Below the pieces are notes generated by a model that was given only the letters and a program-made list of their open reading frames with translations, was not told the origin of the DNA and did not search any database. From Frankiaceae bacterium (GTDB lineage: Bacteria > Actinomycetota > Actinomycetes > Mycobacteriales > SCTD01), in contig JAENVS010000026.1 of the NCBI GenBank assembly GCA_016650445.1, positions 1-64,000 on the forward strand: 64,000 bases of DNA. The letters run 5' to 3'. Below, one piece after another: positions 1 through 9,372 of the stretch. The position numbers and the translations under genes are program-made. Position 1 is the stretch's first letter, and each line of letters opens with the position of its first letter.

Positions 1-289
1 ACCTCCACCCGGGCAGTGCGATGCACCACAGCAGGTCCGGACGCAGCTCGGCGGCGAGGCATGTCGGCATCCTCACCACCAGCACCGACAAAACACCGCA
101 ACGATCCACAGGGCAAACGTTGCCGGACGCGGCACTAGCTCAGCTTCCAGGTGCCCGAGCCGGAGCGGGGCGACAGCTGATCGGTGTGCGCGCCGCACGC
201 TCACGTCCCACGCCTGGCACGCGCACACGTCACCGAAGTGGGCTGAGCGACCAGCCGGGTCTCGCGCCAGACTCAGCCTGAGCTGACTG
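1..289. other. Left edge without a confident gene
   Basis: No complete gene is seen here. On the minus strand a reading frame beginning with an ATG at 70-68 (or a second ATG at 62-60 in another frame, preceded by GTGAGG) runs out of the window. The frame from 70 has G or C in most third positions, as real genes here do, and would start MPTCLAAELRPDLLWCIA. It could be the 5' end of a gene continuing to the left, but 23 codons are too few to name it. The rest, about 75-289, looks intergenic. Confidence 0.3.
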
Positions 290-1570
290 TCAGGTTGCCG
301 GTTCGGGGTCCTCGCGGGGTGCCGTCGGGATGATGAACGCCTTGCCCCGCCAGCCGCGCCAGCCGGCGATCAGGCCGAGCAGCAACGGGAACACGATCGT
401 GTTCTGCCAGGTGAGGTAGACGTAGCCGCGTTGCTGCAGGAAGAGCGTCAGGCCGAGCCCGGCGAGCACGCCGCCGAGGAAGCCACGAACGGTGTGGCCG
501 CGTCGCCAGAAGCGACGGCCGTCCGGTTGGCGCTTGCTGCCGCGGAGGGCGAACGCAGCGCTGCCGAAGATGCGACTCGTTGTCTCCCCCCTTCCGAACG
601 CGAACAAGGCCAGCACGACAAGGCATCCGAGCATCGCCTCCCGGTTCGCCTCTCGGTTTGCCTGACCGTCCGGCGTGATCTCGGCGGCGACAGCGTTGGC
701 CGTCTCCTTCGTCAGCTGGGAGACGTCCGGGCCCTCCTGCAGCGGGGGGATCTCGTCGCCGACGGCCCAGTCGGTCTTGCCCGACGCTGTGGCGGCGGCG
801 CCAAGTCCGAGGGCGCCGAGCAGGCCGGCGACGAAAGCGGCCCTCCCGTCGCCGCTGAGCTTGGCGTAGAAGGTCGCGCTGCAGGCCCAGCGCTGGGTTC
901 CGTTGGCCGTGCCGGTCGCGTGGACCGTGACCCGGTAGAGCCCGGAGCCGTACTTCAGGTAATCGTCGACGTTCGTCACCGACTGGAACTGGCGGTAGCC
1001 GTCCGTGACCTTGGGCGTTGTGCTCTTGGAGAAGGGACTGATCAGCTCGACGTCGATGAAGGCTGCCGTGCTGGCGCCCGGCAGGTCGGGGGCGCTGAGA
1101 AACTCCCGCGGGGCAACCCCGTTGACCACGACCCGCTGGCCCTTCTTCACGAGGAGCGGCTTGTTGCGGTTGAACGCGCTGATGTCGACGCTGTTGATGC
1201 TCGCGGCACAGCCTCCACGGGTGGCGGTCGGCACGAGCTCTAGAGGCGTCACCGCCTGCGCCATCCCGATGGTGCCGAGCGTCACGATCCCGCTCAGGAG
1301 GAACACGGCCGACCAGCGACGACGCACATGTGGTCTCCGCGCAGGTACCGGATCCCAGGTGCCCATGGGCACGCGCGGTCGGCAGCGCAGCAGGCGCCAG
1401 GCGATGAGCATGAGCGCTGCGGGATAGGCCCGGCGACGCAATGCCTGCTCGGCGTAGTGGCTGCAGGACGGCGAGAAGCGGCAGCAGCCGCTGCTTCGCG
1501 CTGCGAGGTCGGAGCGGCGGTAGCGGTGGATGGCGGCGATGGTCAGGGCCGAAAGAGGCGATGTGCCCAT
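290..1570 (-). CDS. YidD-domain membrane protein (fusion)
   Basis: A 426-residue protein. The first ~80 residues match the YidD family (membrane protein insertion efficiency factor), with the signature CRFSPSCSHYA at 30-40 and RLLRCRP...WDPVP at 59-76. YidD is normally a free protein of about 70-100 residues. Here it continues into a membrane segment (87-106), an exported-looking region of ~130 residues with two cysteines (C121, C230), and further hydrophobic segments near 244-261, 313-327, 362-379 and 391-405. The later part matches no family I recognise. The start is the ATG at 1570, with GGGGAG six bases upstream; the open frame runs on to 1870 but that extension overlaps nirD and looks non-coding. 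It lies 82 bases downstream of nirD on the same strand. A role in membrane protein biogenesis is only inferred. Confidence 0.75.
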   Translation of the reverse strand: MGTSPLSALTIAAIHRYRRSDLAARSSGCCRFSPSCSHYAEQALRRRAYPAALMLIAWRLLRCRPRVPMGTWDPVPARRPHVRRRWSAVFLLSGIVTLGTIGMAQAVTPLELVPTATRGGCAASINSVDISAFNRNKPLLVKKGQRVVVNGVAPREFLSAPDLPGASTAAFIDVELISPFSKSTTPKVTDGYRQFQSVTNVDDYLKYGSGLYRVTVHATGTANGTQRWACSATFYAKLSGDGRAAFVAGLLGALGLGAAATASGKTDWAVGDEIPPLQEGPDVSQLTKETANAVAAEITPDGQANREANREAMLGCLVVLALFAFGRGETTSRIFGSAAFALRGSKRQPDGRRFWRRGHTVRGFLGGVLAGLGLTLFLQQRGYVYLTWQNTIVFPLLLGLIAGWRGWRGKAFIIPTAPREDPEPAT

Positions 1571-1652
1571 GTCCAACTCCCCACGGAGGGCACAGAAGGT
1601 ACGCCGGAAGGATGCCCCTGTCAGCCGTGTGGGTAAGGAGCTCTCTTCGCTG

Positions 1653-1997
1653 TCAGGCCGGCTGGCGGGTCTCCTCGCGCAGGGAGACCTGAACCGCACC
1701 GTGACGGACCCGGACGGGATGCACCGACACCGACACCTCTGCGTCGTCGAGGCAGTGCCCCGTCGCGAGGGAGAACACGTGCTTGTACATCGGACTGGCA
1801 ACGGTTGCCTGTCCGTCTCGGCAGCCGACGATGCCGCGGGACAGGACCATGGCGCCGCTGAAGGGGTCACGGTTGTCCACGGCGTACAGCTCGCCGTCGC
1901 CCGTGCGGAACAGCGCGACCTGGTGCCCGTCGACGAGGGCGCACACGCCGCGCTCGACCGGCAGCTGGTCGAGCAGGCATACGGCTCGCCACGTCAC
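1653..1997 (-). CDS. nirD: Nitrite reductase [NAD(P)H] small subunit
   Basis: A 114-residue small subunit of cytoplasmic assimilatory nitrite reductase, partner of NirB in the six-electron reduction of nitrite to ammonium. It has the Rieske-like fold of the NirD family: TGDGELYAVDNRDPFSGA near residues 32-49 and a second loop SPMYKHVFSLATGHCLDD at 68-85. As usual for NirD it lacks the Cys/His ligands of a true Rieske cluster. The start is a GTG at 1997-1995 that shares the bases GTGA with the nirB stop, so translation is probably coupled to nirB. It is the last gene of the nasA operon. Confidence 0.93.
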   Translation of the reverse strand: MTWRAVCLLDQLPVERGVCALVDGHQVALFRTGDGELYAVDNRDPFSGAMVLSRGIVGCRDGQATVASPMYKHVFSLATGHCLDDAEVSVSVHPVRVRHGAVQVSLREETRQPA

Positions 1998-4531
1998 GAC
2001 GTCACCAGCTGCAGCGTCGGTCCCGCGATGAGGACGGGTGCGGCGGGCGTGATCTGCCCGCGGACGAACTCGAAGCTGATGCTGGGATCGGGTTCGTCCG
2101 GCGCGTTCACGAAGGTCGTGAAGCGGGCCAGCCGGGCCGGGTCGGCGAGGGTGTCTGCCCACTCGTCGCTGTAGTGCGCCACGTGCCGCTCCATGGCGGC
2201 GTCGAGGTCGGCGCAGAGACCGAGGCTGTCGTCGACGATGACGGCGCGCAGGTGGTCCAGCCCGCCGTCCATGGTCTCCACCCATGGCGCGGTGCGCTGC
2301 AGCCGGTCCGCCGTGAACACGTAGAACATGAGGAACCGGTCGATGGTCCGCACGAGCGTCTCCGTGTCGACGTCGGTGAGGAACAAGTCGGCGTGCCTCG
2401 GCCGGTAGCCGCCGTTGCCTCCGACGTACAGGTTCCAGCCGTTCTCCGTGGCGATGATGCCGACGTCCTTGCTGCGTGCCTCCGCGCACTCGCGGGCGCA
2501 GCCGGAGACAGCCATCTTCACCTTGTGCGGGCTGCGCAAGCCGCGGTAGCGGAGCTCCAGCTCGATGGCGAGCGTCGTCGAGTCCTGTACGCCGTAGCGG
2601 CACCAGGTGCTGCCGACGCACGACTTCACCGTCCGGAGCGACTTGCCGTACGCATGCCCGCTCTCCATGCCCGCATCGACGAGTCGTTGCCAGATGGGCG
2701 GCAGCTGCTCGACCCTGGCGCCGAACATGTCGATCCGCTGGCCGCCCGTGATCTTCGTGTAGAGCCCGAAGTCCTTGGCCACCTGGGCGATGACGAGCAG
2801 GTGGTCGGGCGTCACCTCTCCACCAGGGATGCGCGGGACGACGCTGTAGCTGCCGTCCTTCTGCAGGTTGGCCAGCATGTGGTCGTTGGTGTCCTGCAAG
2901 CCACCGCGCTCGTCGTCGAGCACGTAGCCGGTGCCGAGCGACGCGAGGATGCTGGCTGCGACGGGCTTGCAGATGTCGCATCCCCGTCCGGTGCCGTGCT
3001 CGGCCAGCAGCTGCGACCACGTGCGGATCTCGCGCACGCGCATCACCTCGAACAGCTCGGCCCGGCTCAAGGCGAAGTGCTCGCAGAGCGCGCTGCTCAT
3101 GACGACGCCCTGCGCCGCGAGCTCCGTCGCGACGAGCTCCTTGACCAGCCCGAGGCAGGAGCCACAACCGGTGCCCGCGCGGGTGCAGGCCTTCACCCCG
3201 CCGACGTCGGTGCAACCGCTCTCGCACACGGCGGCGCGCAGGTCGCCCTTGGAGACGTCGTAGCAGGAGCAGACCTGCGCGCTGTCGGGCAGTCCCGCGG
3301 CGCCGGCGGTCGGGGCACCGCTGCGTGCGGGCAGGACCAGCTCGACCAGGTTGGCCGGCAGCGGGGCGTCGGCGCCGACCATCGGCCGCAGGACGGGGTA
3401 TGGAGACGCGTCGCCAACGAGCACGCCGCCGAGCAGTCGCTGCGCGTCGTCGGAGACGACGAGCTTGCTGTAGATGCCGGCAACCGGGTCGGAGTAGACG
3501 AGCTCCAGTGCACCGGGTGTCTCGCCGTGCGCGTCGCCGAAGCTCGCGACGTCGATGCCAAGCAGCTTGAGCTTGGTGGAGAGGTCCGCGCCCGTGAACT
3601 CCCGGGTGCCGCCGAGGAGCCGGTCGACGACGACCTCGGCCTGCGCGTAGCCGGGTGCGACCAGCCCCCAGCAGCGGCCGGCGGCACTCGCGCACTCGCC
3701 GACCGCGTAGACCTTCGGCGCGCTGCTGCGGCAGGCCTCGTCGACGAGCACGCCGCCGCGCTCCGCGACGTCGATGCCCGCGCTGCGAGCGAGTGCATCG
3801 TGCGGCCGGATGCCCGCGGAGAACACGACGAGATCCACGTCGAGCGGCTCGCCCTCCGCGAACACCATCCGCAGCCCGCCGTCGACGTCCTCGATCCGGT
3901 CGGTGGACGCCCCGGTCCGGACGTCGACGCCGAGGCCGCCGACGAGCCGCCGCAGCGCCTGCCCACCGCCCTCGTCGACCTGCACCGGCATGAGCCGCGG
4001 CGCGAACTCGACGACCGTCGTCTGCAGGCCCAGCTGCAGCAGGGCGTTGGCTGCCTCGAGGCCGAGCAGCCCACCGCCGACGACGGCGCCGCGGGTGGCG
4101 CCATCGGCGGCGGCGCGGATCTGCGACAGGTCGGACAACGTGCGGTAGACGAACCGGTTCGGTCCGGCGGCGCCGGGCACGGGCGGTACGAACGGCGTGG
4201 AGCCCGTCGCCAGCACCAGTGCGTCGTACGGCGTGACGAGCCCGCTCGCCGAGGTGACCGTGCGGGATCCGGTGTCGACGGAGACGACCGGGTCGCCGAG
4301 CCGCAGATCGAGCGCCGGGTCGACGAAGAAGCCGTCGGCGACGAGGCACAGCGCGTCGGCGGACCTGCCGCTGAACCACGATGACAGGCCGACCCGGTCG
4401 TACGCCGGCACGTCCTCCTCGGCGTGCACGATGACGTCCCACTCCGCCGTCAGGCCCCGCTCCACGGCCAGCTCGACCAAGCGGTGGCCGACCATGCCGT
4501 GGCCGACGACGACCAGCGTCCGACGGTTCAT
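1994..4531 (-). CDS. nirB: Nitrite reductase [NAD(P)H] large subunit
   Basis: An 845-residue large subunit (family about 850) that moves electrons from NAD(P)H through FAD to siroheme and reduces nitrite to ammonium. In order: an FAD/NAD pyridine-nucleotide oxidoreductase domain with a Rossmann motif at the start (VVVGHGMVG); a BFD-like [2Fe-2S] domain with CSC at 421-423 followed by CGSC; a ferredoxin-like nitrite/sulfite reductase half domain; and the siroheme-[4Fe-4S] ligands C638-x5-C644 and C678-x3-C682. All expected cluster ligands are present. The ATG overlaps the stop of the upstream flavoprotein (ATGA), and the stop overlaps nirD, so the three are one translationally coupled unit. 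Confidence 0.96.
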   Translation of the reverse strand: MNRRTLVVVGHGMVGHRLVELAVERGLTAEWDVIVHAEEDVPAYDRVGLSSWFSGRSADALCLVADGFFVDPALDLRLGDPVVSVDTGSRTVTSASGLVTPYDALVLATGSTPFVPPVPGAAGPNRFVYRTLSDLSQIRAAADGATRGAVVGGGLLGLEAANALLQLGLQTTVVEFAPRLMPVQVDEGGGQALRRLVGGLGVDVRTGASTDRIEDVDGGLRMVFAEGEPLDVDLVVFSAGIRPHDALARSAGIDVAERGGVLVDEACRSSAPKVYAVGECASAAGRCWGLVAPGYAQAEVVVDRLLGGTREFTGADLSTKLKLLGIDVASFGDAHGETPGALELVYSDPVAGIYSKLVVSDDAQRLLGGVLVGDASPYPVLRPMVGADAPLPANLVELVLPARSGAPTAGAAGLPDSAQVCSCYDVSKGDLRAAVCESGCTDVGGVKACTRAGTGCGSCLGLVKELVATELAAQGVVMSSALCEHFALSRAELFEVMRVREIRTWSQLLAEHGTGRGCDICKPVAASILASLGTGYVLDDERGGLQDTNDHMLANLQKDGSYSVVPRIPGGEVTPDHLLVIAQVAKDFGLYTKITGGQRIDMFGARVEQLPPIWQRLVDAGMESGHAYGKSLRTVKSCVGSTWCRYGVQDSTTLAIELELRYRGLRSPHKVKMAVSGCARECAEARSKDVGIIATENGWNLYVGGNGGYRPRHADLFLTDVDTETLVRTIDRFLMFYVFTADRLQRTAPWVETMDGGLDHLRAVIVDDSLGLCADLDAAMERHVAHYSDEWADTLADPARLARFTTFVNAPDEPDPSISFEFVRGQITPAAPVLIAGPTLQLVTS

Positions 4532-5949
4532 GCGGTTCTCCTCACGGGGACGGCTTCCTCTGTGCGTGGCAGCAGCGCGGCGACGGACGATGCGCAGGTG
4601 CCGCAGCCGGTGGTGGCGCGGGTGGCGGCGGCCGCCTCGGTGACGGTGCGCGCCCCACAGCGGCGCAGCGCGCCGGCGGTGACCGAGTTGCAGGTGCAGA
4701 CGACGGCCTCGTCGTCGACCTCGGAGCGGGCACCGTCGGACAGGCCGGCGAACAGCAGGTGCAGCCGCTCGGCCGGCAGCGGGGTGCCGCGGTCGAACGC
4801 CTGCGTCACCGCGCCGGCCGTGGCGAGGTCGCCCAACAGCACCGCGCCGGTGACGACGCCGTCGCGGACGACGAGCTTCTTGTAGACGTGCCGGGCGGGG
4901 TCGGCCCACTGCAGGACCTCCAACCCGGCACCGACGTCGGCGAGCTCGGGCGCCGTCTCGCCCATGGCGGCGACCTCGAGGTCGAGGGCCTTGAGCCGCG
5001 CGACGGTCCGGCTGCCCGGGTAGGTGGCGCTCCCGCCGGTCAGCACGTCGGCGAGTACGGCCGCCTGCTCCCACGCCGGGGCGACGAGGCCGTAGACCTG
5101 CCCGCGGTGCTGCGCGCACTCGCCGATGGCCCATACGTCGGGGTCGTCGGTGCGCAACCGGTCGTCGACGACGACGCCGCGCTCGACGGTCAGTCCGGCG
5201 GACCGAGCCAGCTCTGTCTCTGGCCGCACACCGCAGGCGAGCACGACGAGATCGCCGGCGACGTGCCGCCCGTCGGCGAGACCTACACCGGTGACCGAGC
5301 GCGTCCCCGTGACGCTGCTGGCGAACGAGCCGAGATGCACTCCGACACCGAGGCACTCGACCGACCGCCGTAGCACCGCACCGCCGACCGGGTCCAGCTG
5401 CATGTCCATCAGGTGCGACATGCCGTGCACGACGTCGACGGCGAGGCCGTGCTGGAGCAGCCCGCGGGCAGCCTCGAGGCCGAGCAGCCCGCCGCCGACC
5501 ACGACCGCCCGCTCCGCCTTGCCGGCGGCGGCCGCGATGGCGGCGCAGTCGGCGAGGGTGCGGAAGACGAAGACACCGGGCAGCAGTACGCCGGACGGGC
5601 CGGCGATGCCGTGCACCGGCGGGACGAGCGCGGTGCTCCCCGTCGCCAGGACGAGTGCGTCGTACGGGAGGGAGGTGCCGTTCGACGTCGTGACGGTGCG
5701 GGCGGTGCGGTCGACGGCTGTCACTCGCTCGCCGAGCCTTCGGACGGCGCCACTTCCCCCGGGCATGGCGATGTCGGCGGATGCGCGCTTGCCGGCCAGC
5801 ACGTCGGACAGCAGCACGCGGTTGTACGCCGGCTGGTCCTCCGCGCCGACCACCGTCACCTCGAGCCGACGGTCGCGCCGAAGCAGCTCGTCGGCCAGCC
5901 GGGCGCCGGCCATGCCGTTGCCGACGACGACGATCCGTTGCGGCCTCAT
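4528..5949 (-). CDS. nasB: Assimilatory nitrate reductase electron-transfer flavoprotein
   Basis: A 473-residue FAD-dependent NAD(P)H oxidoreductase that resembles the N-terminal half of NirB. The FAD-binding motif VVVGNGMAG is near residues 7-15, an NAD-binding motif VVVGGGLLGLEAA lies mid-protein, and a C-terminal BFD-like [2Fe-2S] domain has CTC ... CGTC. It has no siroheme domain, so it cannot reduce nitrite itself. By position between nasA and nirB, and by likeness to NasB-type subunits, it probably carries electrons from NAD(P)H to the nitrate reductase. Both ends overlap neighbours by four bases (ATGA). The symbol is given by analogy; a nirB paralogue with another acceptor is possible. 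Confidence 0.82.
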   Translation of the reverse strand: MRPQRIVVVGNGMAGARLADELLRRDRRLEVTVVGAEDQPAYNRVLLSDVLAGKRASADIAMPGGSGAVRRLGERVTAVDRTARTVTTSNGTSLPYDALVLATGSTALVPPVHGIAGPSGVLLPGVFVFRTLADCAAIAAAAGKAERAVVVGGGLLGLEAARGLLQHGLAVDVVHGMSHLMDMQLDPVGGAVLRRSVECLGVGVHLGSFASSVTGTRSVTGVGLADGRHVAGDLVVLACGVRPETELARSAGLTVERGVVVDDRLRTDDPDVWAIGECAQHRGQVYGLVAPAWEQAAVLADVLTGGSATYPGSRTVARLKALDLEVAAMGETAPELADVGAGLEVLQWADPARHVYKKLVVRDGVVTGAVLLGDLATAGAVTQAFDRGTPLPAERLHLLFAGLSDGARSEVDDEAVVCTCNSVTAGALRRCGARTVTEAAAATRATTGCGTCASSVAALLPRTEEAVPVRRTA

Positions 5950-8042
5950 CGGGCGGCGTCCGCGTGCAGCCTGTCGATGCGCGCGGCACAGACTTTGAAC
6001 GACGGCATCCGCGACACGGGGTCGAGCTCGTCGTCGGTCAGGCTGTTGGCGCGCTGCTTGCCGCCCCAGTGGAACGGCACGAAGACGGTGTCGCTGCGGA
6101 CCGTGTCGGTGACCCGGGTGCGCAGCCAGGCCTCGCCGCGGCGGGTGCTCACCTTGACCCGCTCGCCGTCCAGGACGCCGAGTCGCTCGGCCAGGTGCGG
6201 GTGCACCTCGACGAAGGCGTGCGGTGCGGCGTCGTTGAGGGCGACGACCCGCCGGGTCTGCGCGCCGCTCTGGTACTGCATGGCGATCCGCCCGGTCGTG
6301 AGGTGGAGGGGGTAGTCGTCGTCCACGGGCTCCGTCGGCTCCGGCTGGTCGACCGGCACCAGCACGGCTCTGCCGTCAGCGGTGGCGAACCTGTCGAGGA
6401 AGAGCCGCGGTGTGCCGGGGGAGTCGACGGTGGGACACGGCCAGTGCAGCGCTTCGCCGCCGGCCAGCCGGGCATGGCTGATCCCGGCGTAGTCGGCGCG
6501 GCCGCCCGCACTGGCTCGCCGCAGCTCGTCGAAGACCGCTTCGGCGTCCGTCGGAAAGCCGGTGGGCCAACCGAGGCGCTCGGCCAGTCCAGCGAGGACC
6601 TCGAGATCGGTCCGTACGCCCTCCGGCGGGTCGAGGGCCTTACGGCGCAGCAGCACCCTGCCCTCCAGGTTGGTCATGGTGCCGGTCTCCTCGGCCCACT
6701 GCGCGGTCGGCAGGACGACGTCGGCGAGCCGGGCCGTCTCGGACAGCACGAGGTCGGCGACGACGAGGCAGGACAGGCTGGCGATCCGCTGCGCGACGAG
6801 GCGCGCGTTGGGTGCGCTGACGACGGGGTTGGAGCCGAGCAGCAGCAGCGCCTCCGGCCCGCCCCCGTCCCCGAGCGCGAGGAGCAGCTCCTGCGCCGAG
6901 CGGCCGGGGCCCGGCAGGTCGTCGGGGTCGACGCCCCAGACGGCAGCGACGTGGGCGCGAGCCGCCGGGTCGCTGATGCTGCGGTATCCAGGCAGCTGGT
7001 CGGCCTTCTGACCGTGCTCGCGACCGCCCTGGCCGTTTCCCTGGCCGGTGAGGCAGCCCCATCCGCTGGCGGGCCGGCCGGGCAGCCCGAGTGCCAAGGC
7101 GAGGTTGGTGAAAGCCAGCACGGTGTCCACGCCGTGGCTGTGCTGCTCCGCGCCGCGGGCGGTGAGCACCATCGCGGACGACGCCGCGCCGAGCATCCGC
7201 ACCGCCGCCCGCAGGTCGGGCTCGGAGACGCCGGTGACGCGCTCGACGCGGGCCGGCCACCACGACGCGCAGGCGGCGCGGACGTCGTCGAAACCGGTCG
7301 TGCGGGCAGCCAGGTAGTCCCGGTCGACCAGTCCCTCCGCGATGGCGAGGTGCAGCAGGCCGTTCGCCAGCGCGAGATCGGTGCCGGGCTGGGGCTGCAG
7401 GTGCAGGTCGGCCGCTGCCGCGGTTGGCGTGCGACGTGGGTCGACGACGATCAGCCGGCCACCGGCATCGTGCTGGCGCGCGAGGTGTGACATGAACGGC
7501 GGCATCGTTTCGGCGACGTTGCTGCCGACGAGGAGGATGCAGTCCGTCGCGCCGACGTCCTCGAGCGGGAAGGGCAGGCCGCGGTCCACTCCGAACGCGC
7601 GGTTGGCTGCCGCAGCTGCGGAGCTCATGCAGAACCGGCCGTTGTAGTCGACCTGTGACGTCCGCAGGACCACGCGGGCGAACTTGCCGACCGCGTACGC
7701 CTTCTCGTTCGTCAGCCCGCCGCCGCCGAACACCGCTACCGCGTCTGGGCCGCCGCGCTCCTGGGCGGCTCGGATCCCGGCGGCAGCGAGGTCCAGCGCG
7801 TCGTCCCAGGACACGGGCAGCAGTGGGCCGGTCTTGCTCGCCCTGGCCAGTGGCGTCGTGAGCCGGCCCGGTCCGGTCAGCAGGTCTGCCGAGGTCCAGC
7901 CCTTTCGGCACAGCCCGCCCCGGCTCGTCGGGAAGTCTCTCGCCGTGACGACGGCGCCGCCTCGGCCGTCCGGGGTGAGGGCCATCGCGCACTGGAGCGC
8001 GCAGTACGGGCAGTGCGTCGCGACGGGCAGGGCAAGGGACAC
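5946..8042 (-). CDS. nasA: Assimilatory nitrate reductase catalytic subunit
   Basis: A 698-residue molybdopterin oxidoreductase that reduces nitrate to nitrite in the cytoplasm. The N-terminus carries the [4Fe-4S] motif C11-x2-C14-x3-C18-x26-C45. Next is the molybdopterin-guanine-dinucleotide region with NGRFCMSSA, where C138 is the likely molybdenum ligand as in Nas/Nap enzymes. The C-terminal dinucleotide-binding domain contains PLHLTTGRIAMQYQSG and MPSFKVCAARI, typical of assimilatory enzymes. There is no twin-arginine signal, which fits a cytoplasmic enzyme. The start is a GTG at 8042-8040 with only a weak ribosome-binding site. It is the first gene of the four-gene nitrate/nitrite operon. 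Confidence 0.94.
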   Translation of the reverse strand: MSLALPVATHCPYCALQCAMALTPDGRGGAVVTARDFPTSRGGLCRKGWTSADLLTGPGRLTTPLARASKTGPLLPVSWDDALDLAAAGIRAAQERGGPDAVAVFGGGGLTNEKAYAVGKFARVVLRTSQVDYNGRFCMSSAAAAANRAFGVDRGLPFPLEDVGATDCILLVGSNVAETMPPFMSHLARQHDAGGRLIVVDPRRTPTAAAADLHLQPQPGTDLALANGLLHLAIAEGLVDRDYLAARTTGFDDVRAACASWWPARVERVTGVSEPDLRAAVRMLGAASSAMVLTARGAEQHSHGVDTVLAFTNLALALGLPGRPASGWGCLTGQGNGQGGREHGQKADQLPGYRSISDPAARAHVAAVWGVDPDDLPGPGRSAQELLLALGDGGGPEALLLLGSNPVVSAPNARLVAQRIASLSCLVVADLVLSETARLADVVLPTAQWAEETGTMTNLEGRVLLRRKALDPPEGVRTDLEVLAGLAERLGWPTGFPTDAEAVFDELRRASAGGRADYAGISHARLAGGEALHWPCPTVDSPGTPRLFLDRFATADGRAVLVPVDQPEPTEPVDDDYPLHLTTGRIAMQYQSGAQTRRVVALNDAAPHAFVEVHPHLAERLGVLDGERVKVSTRRGEAWLRTRVTDTVRSDTVFVPFHWGGKQRANSLTDDELDPVSRMPSFKVCAARIDRLHADAAR

Positions 8043-8140
8043 ACGAAGACCCTGCGTGACTCGGGTTCCCGATCGGTGTCCCTCGTGTTCCGCCGAGGTT
8101 CCGTTGTTCTCATGTGCCGCACCTCACGCTGTGCGGACGC

Positions 8141-8171
8141 CGTTGCCACGCAACGGAAACGCGCCGGAAAT
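8141..8171. promoter_or_regulatory. Candidate GlnR-like box between nasA and nnaR
   Basis: The divergent region holds GCCAC-n6-GAAAC-n6-GAAAT (8145-8149, 8156-8160, 8167-8171). This resembles the actinobacterial GlnR arrangement of GTnAC and GAAAC half sites spaced by six. It overlaps an inverted repeat CGTTGC-cac-GCAACG (8141-8155). GlnR activates nitrate assimilation genes in streptomycetes and mycobacteria; the assignment here rests on pattern and position only. Confidence 0.35.
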
Positions 8172-8214
8172 GACCGCCGGGCACGGTTGCCACGAACCGG
8201 GAGGAGGTGTGGAC

Positions 8215-9372
8215 ATGGACGAGCAGCCGCTCGCCGGCTTCACCGTTGCGGTCACGGCCGCGCGCCGGCGCGAGGAGCTGACGGCGCTGCTCGAACGACG
8301 CGGCGCGCGGGTCGTCGAGGCGCCGGCGATCCGGATCGTCCCCACCGGTGATGACGAGGAGCTCCTCGCCACGACGCGGGCCTGCATCGCCGCCGCCCCC
8401 GACGTGGTGGTGGCGACGACGGGCATCGGCTTCCGGGGCTGGATGGAGGCAGCCGACGGCTGGGGCCTCGGTGAGCGGCTGCGCGAGTGCTTGACCCGTT
8501 CGGAGCTGCTCACCCGCGGTCCCAAGGCCAAGGGGGCGGTGCGCGCCGCGGGGCTCGCCGAGGCGTGGGCGCCGGACAGCGAGTCCACCGACGAGGTCCT
8601 GACCAAGCTGCTCGCCGAGGGAGTGGCGGGCCGCCGCGTCGCGGTGCAGCTGCACGGCGAGCCGCTTCCGGACTTCTGCGCCGCCCTGCGCGCGGCCGGT
8701 GCCGAGGTGCTTGAGGTGCCGGTCTACCGGTGGCTCCCGGCGGAGGATGGGCGGCCGCTGCGCAGGCTGGTGGAGCAGGTGGCCGCCGGCCAGGTCGACT
8801 GCGTGACGTTCACCAGCGCACCCGCCGTCATGGCGATGCTCGCCATCGCCGACGAGGAGCGCCGGCGGGACGCGGTGCTCGACGCATTGCGCGGTGCCGT
8901 GCTGGCTGCGTGCGTCGGCCCGGTCACCGCCGCGCCGCTGGAGCGGCTCGGCGTGACGACCGTGCAGCCGCAGCGCGCCCGCCTCGGCGCGCTCGTGCGC
9001 ACCGTCGTGGAGACGCTGCCGGCGCTACGGACCAAGGCAGTGCGGGCGGGTGCGCACCGGCTCGAGCTGCGCGGTCACAGCGTCCTGGTCGACGGCGTTC
9101 CGGTGCCGCTGACGTCACGGCAGGCGAAGCTGCTGACGGCGCTTGTCGAGAGCGACGGGAAGGTGCTGTCACGCAGCGAGATCCTGCGCACCGCTTGGCC
9201 GGAGGAGCGGTGCGACGAGCACGCCGTGGAGATGACAGTCGCTCGGCTCCGGACCGTGCTCGGTCCCGCTGGCGGCATCGTGCAGACGGTCGTGAAGCGC
9301 GGCTATCGGCTCGCGGAGCCCGTCGGCCGGGCCACCTCACAGCCCGTCCCGGTGGCGGTGCGGGAGATGTGA
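8215..9372 (+). CDS. nnaR: HemD-like/winged-helix nitrate regulator
   Basis: A 385-residue protein with a uroporphyrinogen-III-synthase-like (HemD) domain over roughly residues 5-260. It is followed by a response-regulator-type winged-helix DNA-binding domain (about 280-365), with LTSRQAKLLTAL, the recognition-helix region HAVEMTVARLR and the wing VVKRGYRL. This architecture is that of NnaR, the nitrate/nitrite assimilation regulator of Streptomyces and Mycobacterium, whose homologue in M. tuberculosis (Rv0260c) also sits beside a narK gene. The HemD part is thought to sense or bind rather than make siroheme precursor. The start is the ATG at 8215, seven bases after GAGGAGG; a GTG at 8209 is too close to that site. 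It is divergent from nasA and upstream of narK. Confidence 0.88.
   Translation: MDEQPLAGFTVAVTAARRREELTALLERRGARVVEAPAIRIVPTGDDEELLATTRACIAAAPDVVVATTGIGFRGWMEAADGWGLGERLRECLTRSELLTRGPKAKGAVRAAGLAEAWAPDSESTDEVLTKLLAEGVAGRRVAVQLHGEPLPDFCAALRAAGAEVLEVPVYRWLPAEDGRPLRRLVEQVAAGQVDCVTFTSAPAVMAMLAIADEERRRDAVLDALRGAVLAACVGPVTAAPLERLGVTTVQPQRARLGALVRTVVETLPALRTKAVRAGAHRLELRGHSVLVDGVPVPLTSRQAKLLTALVESDGKVLSRSEILRTAWPEERCDEHAVEMTVARLRTVLGPAGGIVQTVVKRGYRLAEPVGRATSQPVPVAVREM

Noticed and set aside
1571-1870. In-frame 100-residue N-terminal extension of the YidD-fusion protein
   Set aside because: It overlaps nirD and its composition (Arg/Ser/Cys/Pro-rich) is that of an out-of-frame shadow; the ATG at 1570 has a good ribosome-binding site and starts just before the YidD homology.
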